Positions 23,301 to 36,400 of a stretch of DNA of 64,000 bases are shown piece after piece. Made by a program: the position numbers and the translations under genes. Within the stretch, counting starts at the first letter, position 1; every line of letters starts with the position of its first letter. Origin of the DNA: Halisarca cf. caerulea (Eukaryota > Porifera > Demospongiae > Chondrillida > Halisarcidae); contig CAUJGJ010000125.1 of the NCBI GenBank assembly GCA_963170055.1, positions 2,180,801 to 2,244,800 of the forward strand, written 5' to 3'. Under the pieces are notes generated by a model. The model searched no databases and was not told where the DNA came from. It was given only the letters and a program-made list of their open reading frames with translations.

Positions 23301-26300
23301 TGGGTGACCTCGAATGGACTCCCATTAGCGACGGAAGCAACTAGTGAGATACAAGTACATCATGGGGGGTGAGCGAGGCTTCGGAAATGAGTGTGGCTAT
23401 AGGATGGTTCATGACAGCCATAATGCGACAGGGTGACATCAACAAGGCATACTATCAGCATTGTGCAGATTTTGTCAACCCAGTCCCTGAAGGAAATCAT
23501 GAGGATGTGGACTGCATGCTTGATTTTAGTAATTTAGATTGCTGTTGAGCTAATTTTCAACTACATTTATAATGTGTGCTGCATGGTAATCGTATGTAAC
23601 AGTGATCAGGGCTTTTTTGATTTAAATTATACTTGTATGGGGCAGTTTTGCCTTAATACCATAATTTTGATTGTGCTTGTGCATGGTCTAATGCATTGAT
23701 TGATTGGATGTTTGTTTGATTGATATAGCTGACATCATCATGGCAGGCAAGGTTTGTTTAGGATCGCTTGAGGTCAACTGTAGTACACGATTATGGCGTC
23801 ATCATTTAGGCATAGACACTCTATACTATAGCAAGGTTAGGCAAAGACGCATTGGCCGGGGAAGAATCAAAAAATGGGACTAAAAATGTACATGCATCAC
23901 GACGACGCACACAGCTTCTGAAACGAGGGCCAGACACAGCCATGCCACGAACATGTGAATTGCGACAATGAGACAGAACGAACAGATTCCAAAATGGCCA
24001 GCAGGATGGTGACGTTGCCTGAAGGTAAATCTGCTACCCCTAGTCTCCAGCCACTGTAAAATATAATTCTGCTTCAATTGAGTTGACGAGCTTTACATTT
24101 CGTTTCTTTTACGTAGGCTTTCAAGTGCATGGCATGTTCGAATGCACGCCGATTTGAGTCGAATTGCCGCGACCTTGGATCCCTCCTGCGTGTACAGCGG
24201 TCTAGATCATTCGGCTTTTCCCGCTTTAAGGCGCAGAACACTCGCGCCTTGACGTTGGCGTCGGCGCCTTGCACTTGCTGGTCTCTTGGCTGATGAGCAG
24301 TCGGCTAGAGAAGAAAAGGAAGGGTGGCCTAAATCCAGCATTTTAGGTGCGACCCCTGCGTAGGTAGGCTGCCGTCGGACTCCCTGTACTTGAACCATCG
24401 GGGGGGGGGGGGGGGGGGGGGGGCGTAAGCGAGCCCCCAATTAACCTTGCTAAACCGCTTGGTAATAAATTACTGATTTCTCCAACAACATTTTTATATG
24501 AAGAACTACACTTACCGTACACACTGCCACCTGCATGAGAGCATCAAGAAGACCTTCTGGGTGATCAAAACTAGCAGATATTTTAGATGAATTTATTGCA
24601 GCCTGCATAACAGATATAGATGCCCAAGGGTTGGTCCTGTGAACAATCATTCAGATGATGGATAAAAATTATGCAAAAAGGTGTGGTTTGATTCCAAGTG
24701 TGAACATATTATGTATATAGCCTACAATATTCTATAGTGAAATGCAATTTACTGGTGATAAACAAGTTTACTGGGTTGTGAATATAGAGAAACTGTTCTC
24801 TGTAATGCATATGATGCATGTAGGACTGTACACACAACAGTAAAAGATGGGTTAGAGCTTAAGTACCTGGAAATCACTAGTAGTAGCCGTCAGAGAAAGA
24901 CGATGTTTGAAATCATATGCAGGATCACAGTCCTCTCTTGGCACATAGCCTGCAGCTGGAGCGATTCCAATTCCACAGGGATAGTCACGGCTACACAGTA
25001 TATGAAACTAGATTTAACATTCCTTACTTTGATATGTGTACATATACTTCAAATAAGGACGCCTCCGTAAACAGGACCCAATGGTGTCCTTATTATAGAG
25101 GTTTCCCTGTAATACAAATTCTCCTTACTTTAGCTGATCAGAAAAGGGGTATAATGTTTTATCAACAAAAGACCCAAAACCAAGTCTAAAGTCTGAAGTT
25201 AATCCCTCCAGGGTATCAACTGAAGGGAGAAACAAAAAGTACAGTAGGTTCCCATTCATTCACACTACTAATGATAAAATGTTGCATAGCCATTCAATAC
25301 AAAATATTGTGATAAATTTAATGCTTAGAAAATGAAATACAGTGATAGGACTACTATAAACTGACCAAGTTTCTGAGAAATTCTTTGGAGAGTTCCCAGA
25401 TCATCACTCATCGTCAGAGACAAATCCATCAATACATACATGTCAATTGGAAAGCTACTGGCTGGGGTAATTTTAACTTCTTGGGTATATGGCTGCCCTG
25501 TTGAATAGCATACAATCTTAATGTGATAGTGATAGCGTACCAATGAGTACAATAGTGTCATGTACATACCTATTCTGAGTTTTATATCAATGTTTTGTGG
25601 ATCCACTCGGGCTCTCTGTTGTGCATAGACAATACAAATCAGGATATCAAGTGGTGGAATCAATATTGTAGGAATTGTCATTCACACATTCACACATATG
25701 AACACAAGTACACATACAAACACACATACACAAAAATATGCAGTTCACAATGCATGGAAATTACAAAATGAAAATCATAAGCACTATCAACGAGCTGTCA
25801 ACTACTTAACAGAAACATACCCAAGAGCACAATACACAAATAGCAAATAGCACATACTGATGGTGTTGATTTGCTTGTCACTGTGCTTTGAGGTACGTAT
25901 ATTTTGTCCAGGGAACATCCCAGTGCTTGAAGTGTTTCATTAGTCCCACAAAATTGAGCTGCAGTTCCAGTTGTTGAGTTAGAATGACGTACTCGATAAT
26001 TCTGGGAAGACAGAAATTCCATCAAACATGAACAGGCTATAACTAGGGTCATCAATACAGTAATACATACTTCATCATTGCACCACCCACAAGCTGGTGA
26101 TCTGATGCAGTCTCCACATTTTTTGTGATTTTCACAGCCTTTGATTCAGAAAATACATAACATGCATTAACCATACAGAAGAGACAAAGTGATCTACTTC
26201 ATATTTTTTTCAAATTATACTTAACTTACTTGGACTGACACTTTCAGACAGCACAACAATTGTTAGTATAATACTAGTCAGCTTCAGTATCTGAACAACA

Positions 26301-26448
26301 ACACAAAAAGTGACAGTAAACTTAGAAGGAAACTACTGTACAGATGCAGCAGTAAACCCTGTAACAATAGACGTTGGGTGGCTTCGTGGCTTACGTGATT
26401 TCGACAGTCATAAGGGCTCACCCTCGGGCTCACCTTAGATTCGTTCAT
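18933..26448 (-). CDS. ITGB: Integrin beta subunit, complete
   Basis: Single-pass adhesion receptor chain, about 824 residues in 21 exons, all phases consistent. Exons: 26434-26448 (start MNESK), 26230-26290, 26071-26138, 25858-26001, 25570-25615, 25366-25497, 25129-25219, 24867-24990, 24516-24602, 22397-22747, 22221-22291, 21400-21616, 21206-21336, 21073-21142, 20874-20964, 20676-20794, 20422-20514, 19891-20185, 19711-19823, 19505-19564, 18933-19028. Order: signal peptide (ILKLTSIILTIVVLSESVS), PSI domain, beta-A (I-like) domain with MIDAS DLSLT..DD and GFGSFVDK, FDHPEG metal loop, IGWR..ARRLIL, GKLSGIIKPND, DYPS..QL, hybrid domain, cysteine-rich I-EGF repeats, beta-tail, transmembrane IVVGIVLGIIVLGLLALIIW, and a tail with NPVY and NPQY talin/kindlin motifs. 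The MIDAS third residue is Thr instead of the usual Ser. Which beta class it belongs to cannot be said. Confidence 0.95.
19054..19224. mobile_element. MITE with CAGTCAAA ends and TA target, in last integrin intron
   Basis: 171-bp element; left end CAGTCAAATTTCTTTACAA, right end TTGTAAAAAGTTTTGACTG, flanked by TA at 19052-19053 and 19225-19226. The right half recurs at about 29983-30053. The ends resemble pogo/Tc1-type termini. Its sequence creates much of a spurious 136-codon plus-strand ORF across the last integrin exon. Confidence 0.75.
20313..20356. repeat. (AC)n microsatellite
   Basis: About 22 AC dinucleotides in an integrin intron. Confidence 0.95.
22861..23309 (+). repeat. Unclassified 450-bp interspersed repeat (copy 1)
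   Basis: Non-coding block in the large integrin intron, co-linear with 34857-35314 over its whole length. Shared landmarks include AGACCCAATAG, CATCATGGC.AACGTATTCAGTGAC, AACATGATATATTGAG-like and AATGTGTGGGTGAC at the end. It lacks evident terminal inverted repeats and coding frames, so it may be a SINE-like or solo-terminal sequence. Confidence 0.7.
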
Positions 26449-26724
26449 TCTGAAGGCTATCCGCGTTCAAATAAAATGCCTTTCCCCGAGCGCTAGCCGA
26501 GGTATCAGCTACGAGAGACTCGGAATGCACGTGGGCGGGCGTCACCAACCTCAGCATGTATGGGGGTGTGTATAAACAGTGGTCAGCGACCGATTGGGGT
26601 GTGATGAAACTTTCTTGACTATAGGCTACGTAGTTACGTGGACTATAAGCATACCCAGTATATATCTATAATGTATAAGAACCTTTAGGCCATGCAATGA
26701 GTAATAATAAGCATACAGCATTAA

Positions 26725-26830
26725 ACTACAGTACATCCTCGCTTATTCTGACCTCACTTATCCGGATCCTCAAGCTGAGTGTATTTGGTTCACCCATAGT
26801 GGGGTACAGAGTATCTATGGTCCACTGTAG
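26725..26830. mobile_element. Small element with CAGTACATCCTCGCTTATTC end
   Basis: Left end CTACAGTACATCCTCGCTTA and right end TGGTCCACTGTAG form a weak inverted pair upstream of the integrin start. The terminus resembles pogo-type MITEs (CAGTRNATCCTCG). A 26-bp tandem duplication (GGATATCTTTATTGTTGTTA) follows at about 26856-26908. Confidence 0.4.
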
Positions 26831-26909
26831 GTGCCTAGGGATCCTTTATTGGATATCTTTATTGTTGTTACCATACCAAGATTGGATATCTTTATTGTTG
26901 TTACCATTT

Positions 26910-29520
26910 CTACACTTAAGAAATGTTCATCAAAATCTTCTCCAGGCTGCAATGGCATTTCATACTACCACCTGAAACACCTTCCAACCTGCCATCACTT
27001 CTTAGCCACTCTTTTTTCCAGAATACTACTCCAAAACCATACTTGCCCTGCCTCGTTGGTGCATTGGTAAAATAATTTTGGTTTACAAATTGGGGCCAAC
27101 AACTGATCCTAACTCCTTTAGGCGGCCAATAGCATTGACATCAACTATAGGCAAAATTTTCAACAGAATCATAAGCAGTTAACTGGAGGAATTCATCCTT
27201 GCCAATGACATAATAGACCCATCTATCCAAAAAGGATTCCTCTCTGGAGTCCCTGGGGTGATTGAGCACATCTTCACCACATCAGTGATTCTGCCCAATG
27301 CAAGAGAACACAAACTGCCTCTTTACATGACTTTCTTAGACATCAGTAATGATTTTGGGTCCATTCCTCATCAAGTAATCAGCGATATGCTCAATCACAT
27401 CAATGTTCCTAACAAGATTTCCCAATATGAAAGTCATGCCTACTCACAGTTGAAAGCCTTTGTCTCATCAGCCCACTGGACTACCGAGCAGTTTCAAATC
27501 GAGCGTGGAGTTTTCCAAGGTGGCACCTTATCACCACTCATCTTCCTTGTCACCTTCAATCCCATTATTGCCTTAGCCAACTCAAAACTCAAGTCTGGGT
27601 ACTCCCTGCACCACCCTGTTCCATCCTCTGTCGGCCTACCTCCTGTGGGAACTCACATCTACATTGAGTGGAATGAACCAACCTCTGATGAGCCCCTAGG
27701 CTGGTACCGCTGTTCTGTATCTAGCTACACTTTGTCTGGTCAGTCAATCATTACCTATCCTAACAGCAATACAGAGACAATCAATCTCAACTCAGTCACA
27801 TGGCACTTGGCCATTGGAAACTCCAGACATTTTCTCCCATTTCACCATGCACCTCCCAATGTGAAAGTTCGATCCCAAGATACGTGCAAAGTTGGAGTCC
27901 CAAAAGTATACTGCTCCACGGCCCCCCACCGTGTTAAAGCATACTGCGATGACCTTACCCTGTTTTCAACCAGCAAATGTGAACACTAAACTGCTTCAAT
28001 GGAATTCCATGAACGTTGCCAAGATCTCAGCCTCCATCTAAAGCCTTCGAAATGCGTGTCCCTTGTTTTTGATGGCAACAAGAGCATTCCAAATGTCACC
28101 TTCCCCTTGTCCTATGGATCTACCACCAACATCCAGAGGAAACCAACCAAATTCCTAGGGAAGACGCTAGCCCACTGCCCCAAATCCACAGGTAAAGAAG
28201 CATCCACCCACTTAAAAGAGATTCTATCACCATAACTCTCAGCAATAGATACTTGCTCTGTTAGAGGGGAATACAAGACTTAAATGCTAAACTACATTGT
28301 TCTCCCCTCTCTCCACTTCTATCTAATGGTCAACGACATCCCCAAAAGCCAAATCAATGCTGCCCAGAAGGAGATTACAAAGATGATTAAGAAATGGCTT
28401 CATCTTCTTCCCTGTATCACCCTCTCCACTCTCTTTCACCCTGGAGGATTAAACCTTAAGTTCCTACCGAAATAGTGTGAGGAAGCCAAGTTGGCACTCA
28501 TCTCATCTATCAACCGGTCAATAGATTCTCAAGTCCTTAATTGTATACCCACTTTGACGTCACCAACCTTTTTGGACGCCTCAAACATACCACGTGAAAC
28601 ATGGGAAGTTTTCAAGGAGGCAACTGACCGCTACCATGTAGAACATTCAGCTCCAAAACCAAATCAAGTAGTTGCCAAGTGCAAGGAAGCCATCAATGAG
28701 CACTACATCTACGAATGGGAAGCACATCTCAAGACCCTCACTGTTCAAGGTAACCTCCTGGACATCCTACCCCTGGGAAAAGATAATCATCTATGGCAGC
28801 GCCTCCTAACAGGAATGCCTGCCGGCCAGATCTCCTTTGTACTCCGTGCTAGCTTGGATTGCCTACCCTCCCCAAACACACTGGTGAGATGGGGCTACTC
28901 CTTATGCAAGAAGTGTCCTTTGTGCAACTCCTCCACTTGCAATGCACATTGCATATTAAATGGCTGCCCCACAGCATTGCAAGATGGCAGGTACACTTGG
29001 CGCCATGACCCCGGGTGCATGCTATCCAAATTGGCACATTTCATTAGAAAATCCAACCCAGCAGCAAGAGTACTTGCTGACCAGCCCAACCAAGAGCCTG
29101 TGAAGCCCCTGTGTCCACTATGCCCACAGACATCCCCATCACAACTGCCAGGCCAGATATCGTACTGATTGAAGGCAAAACTGTCACCATCCTTGAGCTC
29201 ACTGTGCCCTGGAATTCTGCCAGCATGCAGTTTGGACAATGTAAGATCCAGGAAAGAGAACAAGCCAAACTACCATCTTCTTACATCTGACCTCTCTGAT
29301 CAAGGATACTCAGCCTTTCTTTGACAATCGAGATTGGCTGTCTCGGGAACCACACCAATGATGCCTACACCATGCTGAAAGCCATAGCACCAAAGAGCAC
29401 CACCGCCCAGGGGAGAAGAACCCTGTTGGAGGCATCCAAAGCTGCCATCACTGGCAGCTACTACTTTTTTTGCTACCAGGAATCTAACAACATGGCAACA
29501 GTCATAACCATATACACCTA
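26910..29520 (+). pseudogene. Decayed retrotransposon: RT with Tudor-like insert, zinc knuckle, RPD nuclease-like end
   Basis: A co-linear but frame-broken retrotransposon ORF. 26935-27260: RT fingers (SPGCNGISYYHLKHLP, RPIALTSTIGKIFNRII) with stops and frame changes. 27258-27989: RT palm with motif A FLDISNDFGSIPHQ, motif B region ERGVFQGGTLSPLIF, then an insert of about 110 residues, then motif C AYCDDLTLFS. 27999-28475: thumb in changed frames. 28491-29168: linker with a CPLC..C..HCILNGC zinc knuckle. About 29130-29290 in a shifted frame: RPDIVLIEGKTVTILELTVPW, like the PD-D core of restriction-like endonucleases in R2-type elements. It ends near 29520. The insert includes a Tudor-like segment (27645-27815). 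The element is dead in this copy. Confidence 0.8.
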
Positions 29521-30488
29521 GTCTCTAGTTTGTGCATATCAGTAAATGTTTGTCTTTCTTTGTTTCTTTCTTTAGCCTGATCTTCACTGTTATGTCACAC
29601 TGTAAAGTTTTTCTCTTTCCTTTCAGTTTTCTTTCTGCCTTGCCGGGTCCGTACACATATATGCATTCACCTGCATGTGTCCTTTCACCCTGTGTCTGAG
29701 GTCATTTCTTGTATCATACCATTATATGGACAGCCACTATATATATTGTATATCTTTGTGTGGTTGTTGAATAATGATGTGGTCTCTCCCCCCCCCCCCC
29801 CTTGTTCAAGGTGAGCTAATATGACCTGTACATACTATATCTGTACAGAGCCTGCCTTCACTGGCTGCAACTTCCATGTAGTTGATGTTGGTGTTTGGGC
29901 ATAGGAAGATGCTGTGATGCATATGTCCCAAAGGCATATGATGGCAGATCTAAGCAGAGAGAATGTCGATTTGCATTGGATCATGTGCTGGTTACAACAA
30001 CAACTAGGCTAAAACAGTGGAACCAATGGTGTTGTTGTAAAGAGGTTTGACTGTATTTTATAGTGTTAAACTGCACTAAACCATTCGATCCTCTTCAAGC
30101 AGCTCATGCATTATAGCAATATAAATTAATTTAGTTGCAAGGAGAAAAAAATGCATGAGGCCATGCAATTATGCACGTGTGTCTAAATTGTCGATCGGCC
30201 AGTCAAGCTATATATATATAAATATATGACTGCATGCATACGTATGTTTAATATACTCATACTTTCCATGTTAACAATATATTATTTCAAAACAAACTTC
30301 TGTACCTATTTATGCCCTAACCATGCTTTTGATAGTGCAGCAAAACATCCACCAATATTTTATTATTTTGTAGATAGGTATTGACAACTCTGTTTAAATT
30401 CGAATACAATTCACTGTTATCTCTCCCTAATTATACCAAAGTCCTATCTCTAACAATAAATTATTAGTTATTACTTAGTTTGGGTAAC
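29521..30488. other. Intergenic region between retrotransposon and CTH
   Basis: No gene recognised. A run of about 14 C lies at 29789-29803. The end of a CAGTCAAACCTC-type MITE lies at about 29983-30053 (right terminus GAGGTTTGACTG then TA). The CTH 3' UTR is expected just right of about 30300. Confidence 0.5.
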
Positions 30489-33400
30489 TTAAGCTTCGTA
30501 AGAAGCTTTCAGAGCTTGGCGAACATCTTCTACCAGATCCTCAGCTTCTTCTAAACCAACAGATAAGCGAATCTGCACAACATGGGAAGAAATGTGATGC
30601 GAAATACAAATCACTAGAATCAAACACTCAAAAACTACCAAAGTATCTTTAATGCCAAGTGAAGCTCTCTCTTCAGCTGAAACTGAAGCATGTGTCATCA
30701 CAGCTCTGTAAAGATGGAAAACTCTGTCATTCTCTGAAGTTGCACAACCCACCAGACATACACTTACGGAACATCAACAAGACTTTCATACCCTCCTAAA
30801 CTTTCTGCCAATACAAATACCTAATAACATGGAGAAAACAGAGGATATTAATTATAATTAGGATAGGCTTAAATAGGTTGAACATGTACATAAGAGTGTT
30901 TATTTATTGCACAAGGTATTCAGGAACAATACAACAGAACCTACTAAAACAAGGCAAAGCTAACAAAACAAACAATAGAGGAAACTGTTCATAATTCAAT
31001 AGATTCCAACAATAAGCACCGCCACTGGCAGGGGATTTATTATGCAAGGAAGAACAAAATAGGTTATAGAAAATGATCATAACACAACAAAACGGTTTTG
31101 CATGATAGCTAACTGAATTCAACAACAATAGGACTTCATTCTCCTCTGGACTTGAGGACAATGGTCTTATGAATATGGATACGGGTATATGTACAGCATA
31201 ACCTTTCTCTACCCCCACCCCATTCTCACAAAAAAAGTTAAGGAAGCAACATTAAATTCTCAGTATACTATTAATATGTGGTTGTACCAACACAAAATTA
31301 GTACTTTACCATACTACACTGGTCAATAAATAATATGTACAGTAGTAAGTACAGTACATTCAAGACGGAAATAGGAAGCTAACAGATTCAAATCACAATC
31401 TTACTCATACCTTAATTCTTTGGGTAAATGTTGTAGCATTGGACAGGTCACCTTTCATCACAAAGGACACCATTCCTCCAAAGCCCTTACACTGACGCTT
31501 AGCAAGGTCATGTTGAGGATGTGAAGGCAGTCCTGCACGTGCAGCCCCACAGTTGGAATGAAAAAATGAACGATGCTGCTTCAGTTCACACCATACACAC
31601 ACACACACAAACATTTAGTACAAAAGATATACTACAAATCACTGGCTAGGATTATCACAATAGCGCTCGTTCAATTCGTGCATATGTATGTACATACGTA
31701 GCTATTGTACGATAACTGTGAAAGTATCATTATCTTGCACTCAAATCAATACACCTGACATTTAAAATTTTAAATACGTAAGTACAATTTACCTGGGTAG
31801 ATAACTTTTTCAACATATTCAGAAGTTTCAAGAAACTTTGCAACCTGCATTGCATTCTTTTCATGCTGACTCATTCTAACATGAAGTGTTTTCAACCCAC
31901 GATTGACAAGATAGCAATCAAAAGGACTAGGGACAGCCCCCACAGCTACAAAAGGATTGAGAATACATATCAACTATTACCATTTCCAGGCACAGCATAT
32001 TCACCTACCAAGCTGAAAGAAAAACAGTTTCTCTGCTATTTTATCATTGTTAGTGCACAAAGCCCCCATCAGCACATCTGTATGCCCTAAAGTAGAAAAA
32101 TACAATGTACTGAAATGCTACTGCAACAAATACACACTGAATGAGTTCAAATTACCATTGAGATATTTGGTTACTGAGTGAAGGACCACATCAGCACCAA
32201 GGTCCAAAGGACGCTAGAATGAAAAAAGAATAGCCTACAAATGTCCAAAGTTGATGAACGACCTGATGTAATGTACACTTACCAAGAAGTATGGTGTCAT
32301 GAAAGTATTGTCCACAACCAGTATTACATCCTACAACAATTTCAGAAGTAATTGCAATTGGTAGTACTGCACATGATTAGGTATGTCTTTCTATATACAT
32401 AATATATTTTTTCTTACTTTCTGTTTATGCACAATTTCAGCAATTGCTTTGATATCCATGATTTGAAGCGTTGGATTGGTACAGGATTCCACCCACACAA
32501 CCTATGTAAATGTTTTATATGTGCACATGCACATATGTATGTTCCTATGTACATTCATATGCTAATACTCAATAATCACCTGGCTATACATATATGTACG
32601 TATGTAGCAAACATACCTTTGTGTTTTCTTTCATAGCCTTTTGGACATTCTCAGGATTGGTGGCATCCACAAAAGTAGCTCCAATGTTATATTGAGACAA
32701 GATTTTGCGGAAGAATCGATTAGTACCTAGAAGTATACAGCATCCATTTGGTTAGTAGACGCAGCATACCAAGGATAGGCAATAACATTGTGAAACACAA
32801 ATCCTGCAACTGTGTGAATGCAAAAATAATACCTCCATAAACATCATTGACTGTGACAATGTGGTCTCCACTTGAAAGCATTTGCATAACCATCGATGTA
32901 GCTGCTAAACCTGAGGCAGCCACATAGCCTGCAAAACAATGTAGACTAATACAGCTATTGATCACAAAATCATGTGTACAATACTATACATATGCTGAAA
33001 GGACATGGCAAATACGTATGTACAAAGAGTAAACACAGGGAATGATTTCCTTGGAATTAATCACTAAACATTATATGTAAGTAATACTGTATATTGACTA
33101 CAAAATCAGCATCACATACAAATCAGCCTCTGGATAACCATCGACATGCTAATAACACACTACTACAGGCAAGCTGTAAGGGATATACCCAACACAGCAT
33201 ATTAAGTAGATATAGAAAATGCCACACAATTTATCACATCAAAAAGCACACACTGAAGTCTTTGAACAAGCTACCCAATATACTAACTGAGCAATGTCAC
33301 ACACTGCTAGCAGGTACAGTAGACGGCAACTTCCTACCGTGTTTTGCATTTTCCAGAGCAGCAATACAAGTTTGCAGAACTGTTCTTGTTGGATTACCAG

Positions 33401-36400
33401 CACGGGTGTATTCGTATGGCTCCTAAAGCAATAAATTGTACGTAGGTATATTATACAATGGTTTGCAGATAAAAGCAATAGGAACTGGAAGTATGAGTAC
33501 ACACTAGCACATGATACTGGGCAACCGCACCAGCAACTGGATAAAAGTACACATGTACAGTATGTTACACATTACTATACACACATGGCAGGAAGACAAC
33601 AAAGCCAGTGCTAACTTTAGTCTGACCTAAGCCATCTCTCATATTATCAACACCATCAAAGAGCGTGCATGTTACTGGTATACATATGTCACAACGGTGA
33701 CAACACTAACTACTGCATATGCTTTAATTTTCGCATGACTAAACTTTCATGGTTTTCGCAGATTTTCAGCCATCTGCGAAACTTTACACATGTGAAAATT
33801 TCAATTGGACTCTTGTGCAATAGCTGCAGAATGGAACTGCCTGCATAATGTAGCCCTTTGATTTCGGGAAGTCAATACACAAGATTCGTGACATCCCTTT
33901 CAGACCATGAAAAGCATTACCGATACTAAAATTGGAACTAGCCCAGTAGATAACAAACCAGTTGGAACATGATTCTTCCAAGGACAAAGTACATATACAG
34001 TGGAGTAACTTTTCATATACGTATGTACATTTATTAATTAATGAAGAGAGAAAACCGAAGAGCAGAAATCTGCATACTATTACACTTTTTGAGGCAATTA
34101 TGAAATCCAGTTGAACTTAGCAAGTAGGTAAGTAGTCTCATGCAGTCAGACCTTCAAATTGGCTCCTTGAACTTTTAAATATCACTGCACTGAGTCTTCT
34201 TTGTACAGAAAGATCACTTAGGTTTAGGTCTGGCTACATAAGACCATAGATTCTGTTGCAGTATCAATGGTGTGACTATAGATATGCTATACTAGTTGCA
34301 GTAAGTAACTGCAATAGCATCTCTCCCTATCTTATGTACAGCACTGAAAACAAGACTGACAGTATGTTTTAGTTGACCTTTGGTGGTAGGTACATGACTA
34401 GGGATGAGGGGAATATGCTCCAAAAAGCTCCGTTTGTGCTATGTTCCTGTGCTTAAGGTTCAATCCCATTATGTTTTCAAATTTACCAATTATTCCTTTA
34501 AAACTTTAAGTAAACACATGCCATACAACATGGTTTCCAATAAGTTGTAAAGATCAGTATACAGGTTCTCAATTGATAAGTATTTCACCACTAAAACTTG
34601 TACTGATTGATTCACTAGACTAACTACACTCTCTCGTAGTACTCAGAGTACTAGTTGAGCTGTTGGTAGCCATTTTGAGCCACTTGGCATTGGGTATGCC
34701 AGTATAAACACCGATTATTCCCTCATTATGCCTGTGAAATTCCAACACCTATTATTCCCAAATCTATGCCAGCATATTCCCCTCATCCCTATACATGACT
34801 GTACACAAATTGAATTTAATAATCAACATGAATATTATAACACTGCACAGTTATGAACACAGTTTAAATCTTGCTATAATTCTTAGACCCAATAGAGCTT
34901 GTGGGTTTGGGAATGAGAATATGTTGCAAATAGCTATTTATCATCATGGCTAACGTATTCAGTGACACAAACACTAAAACTAGAAATTCTAACTCTCACT
35001 TATTGCCTTTTTTAAAATCTCTTACCAAAATTCAAGATATGTACATATGTATGTTTGAGGGCTTGTAACATGATGTATTGAATACTAAACAGAACAATGA
35101 GACTACAAAAGTAGCCCAAGATTTGAAATTCTTTGACATTTTGCTGAACTGCCTATTCTCTGATTGAAACAATCCATGGCGTATCTTATAATGCACACAT
35201 ATCAAAGTCATTCACTGCAGATGGGGCCTTCAGTCTCAAAATTGAGCTGCAGTTAGAGTTGAAAATATCGGGTCTGGGGGAAAAGGTAGACTTATTCTAC
35301 AAAGTGTGGGTGACAGAATCAATTAACCACACTAAACCACTCGGGAATTGATCGTTCCAATAAATGAGTTATATGGGGTGTCTGATCTGTCCGTGGGTAC
35401 TTTATAACTTATGAGCATTGCCAAACAAACTATAAATAGTACGGCAGGTAGATAGATGGATAATTTTCTTTTAAACAGGAATGCTACGGACATCTGCTAA
35501 TACTGCAGGTTTTCATGCAGGTCCTGTCATCTAAAAGACAATTACAATAACTTTAATCACCGTGACACTAAAATAAGATGGGAAAAAAAGATGATTAAGC
35601 CAATGATAATGAATAAATAATGGTGATATATAGTTACACATAAGACCAATTAACACACAGTATATAATAAAAAATATATGATTCAATTAATAATTACATC
35701 AATTGTATGCACATGTACACAACAAAATATTAAATAGACAAAATTTGCTTGAACTACAACATAGTACATACATTAATAGATAAGAGTATGTTACTGACTC
35801 ATCATACATCTAGATCAAAGATTCCTTAGCGCATTCTTAAATTGGTGAGGGTTTTCAATTGATTTGATCCTCTCGGGTAGATAATTATCCAGGGTTACCC
35901 CACAAAATTCGAAGGAGGATCTATCAGGGTATCAGGGTATCTTATTTAGACTGGGAAGCCTTTAGCCATAGGCTATTCTGACAGGCACCCAGTAGAAAAA
36001 AGAAAACAAAACAATACAATTATAAAAGCAAAAGGAAATGCAAATAATTAAAAGAAATTGTTCATTCAATTAATAATTAGGTAATGTAAGAGTATGTAGT
36101 TACGTGGTAGTGTAGACAACCTATGAACATGCAACTAGAAGAGTGGAGAGATCATGCACAAGGTAATATGAAGGTGAGTCAAGTAGAATTAAAAAGGTCA
36201 GCACATCTCGAGGAAAAGGCTTGGTAGTCTTGTAGCTCTCTGATATTGCTTGGGAGAGATCTCCATAAGGATGCACCAATGAAACTGAACACCTTTTGAC
36301 CGTAACAAGACTTTGTAGCTGAGGGGTTTAATTGCCTAGATGAAGAAGACCGTGTGCAGTATGAGGAGCAGGGAGCAGAAAAAAGCTGGGAAAGATATGA

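Noticed and set aside
23330..23560. Plus-strand frame with GDINKAYYQHCADFVNPVPEG
   Set aside because: Short, no splice signals tied to it, no recognised family, and it lies in a large integrin intron next to repeats.
28849..29268. Minus-strand ORFs up to 122 codons
   Set aside because: Antisense to the decayed retrotransposon coding region; no recognisable domains.
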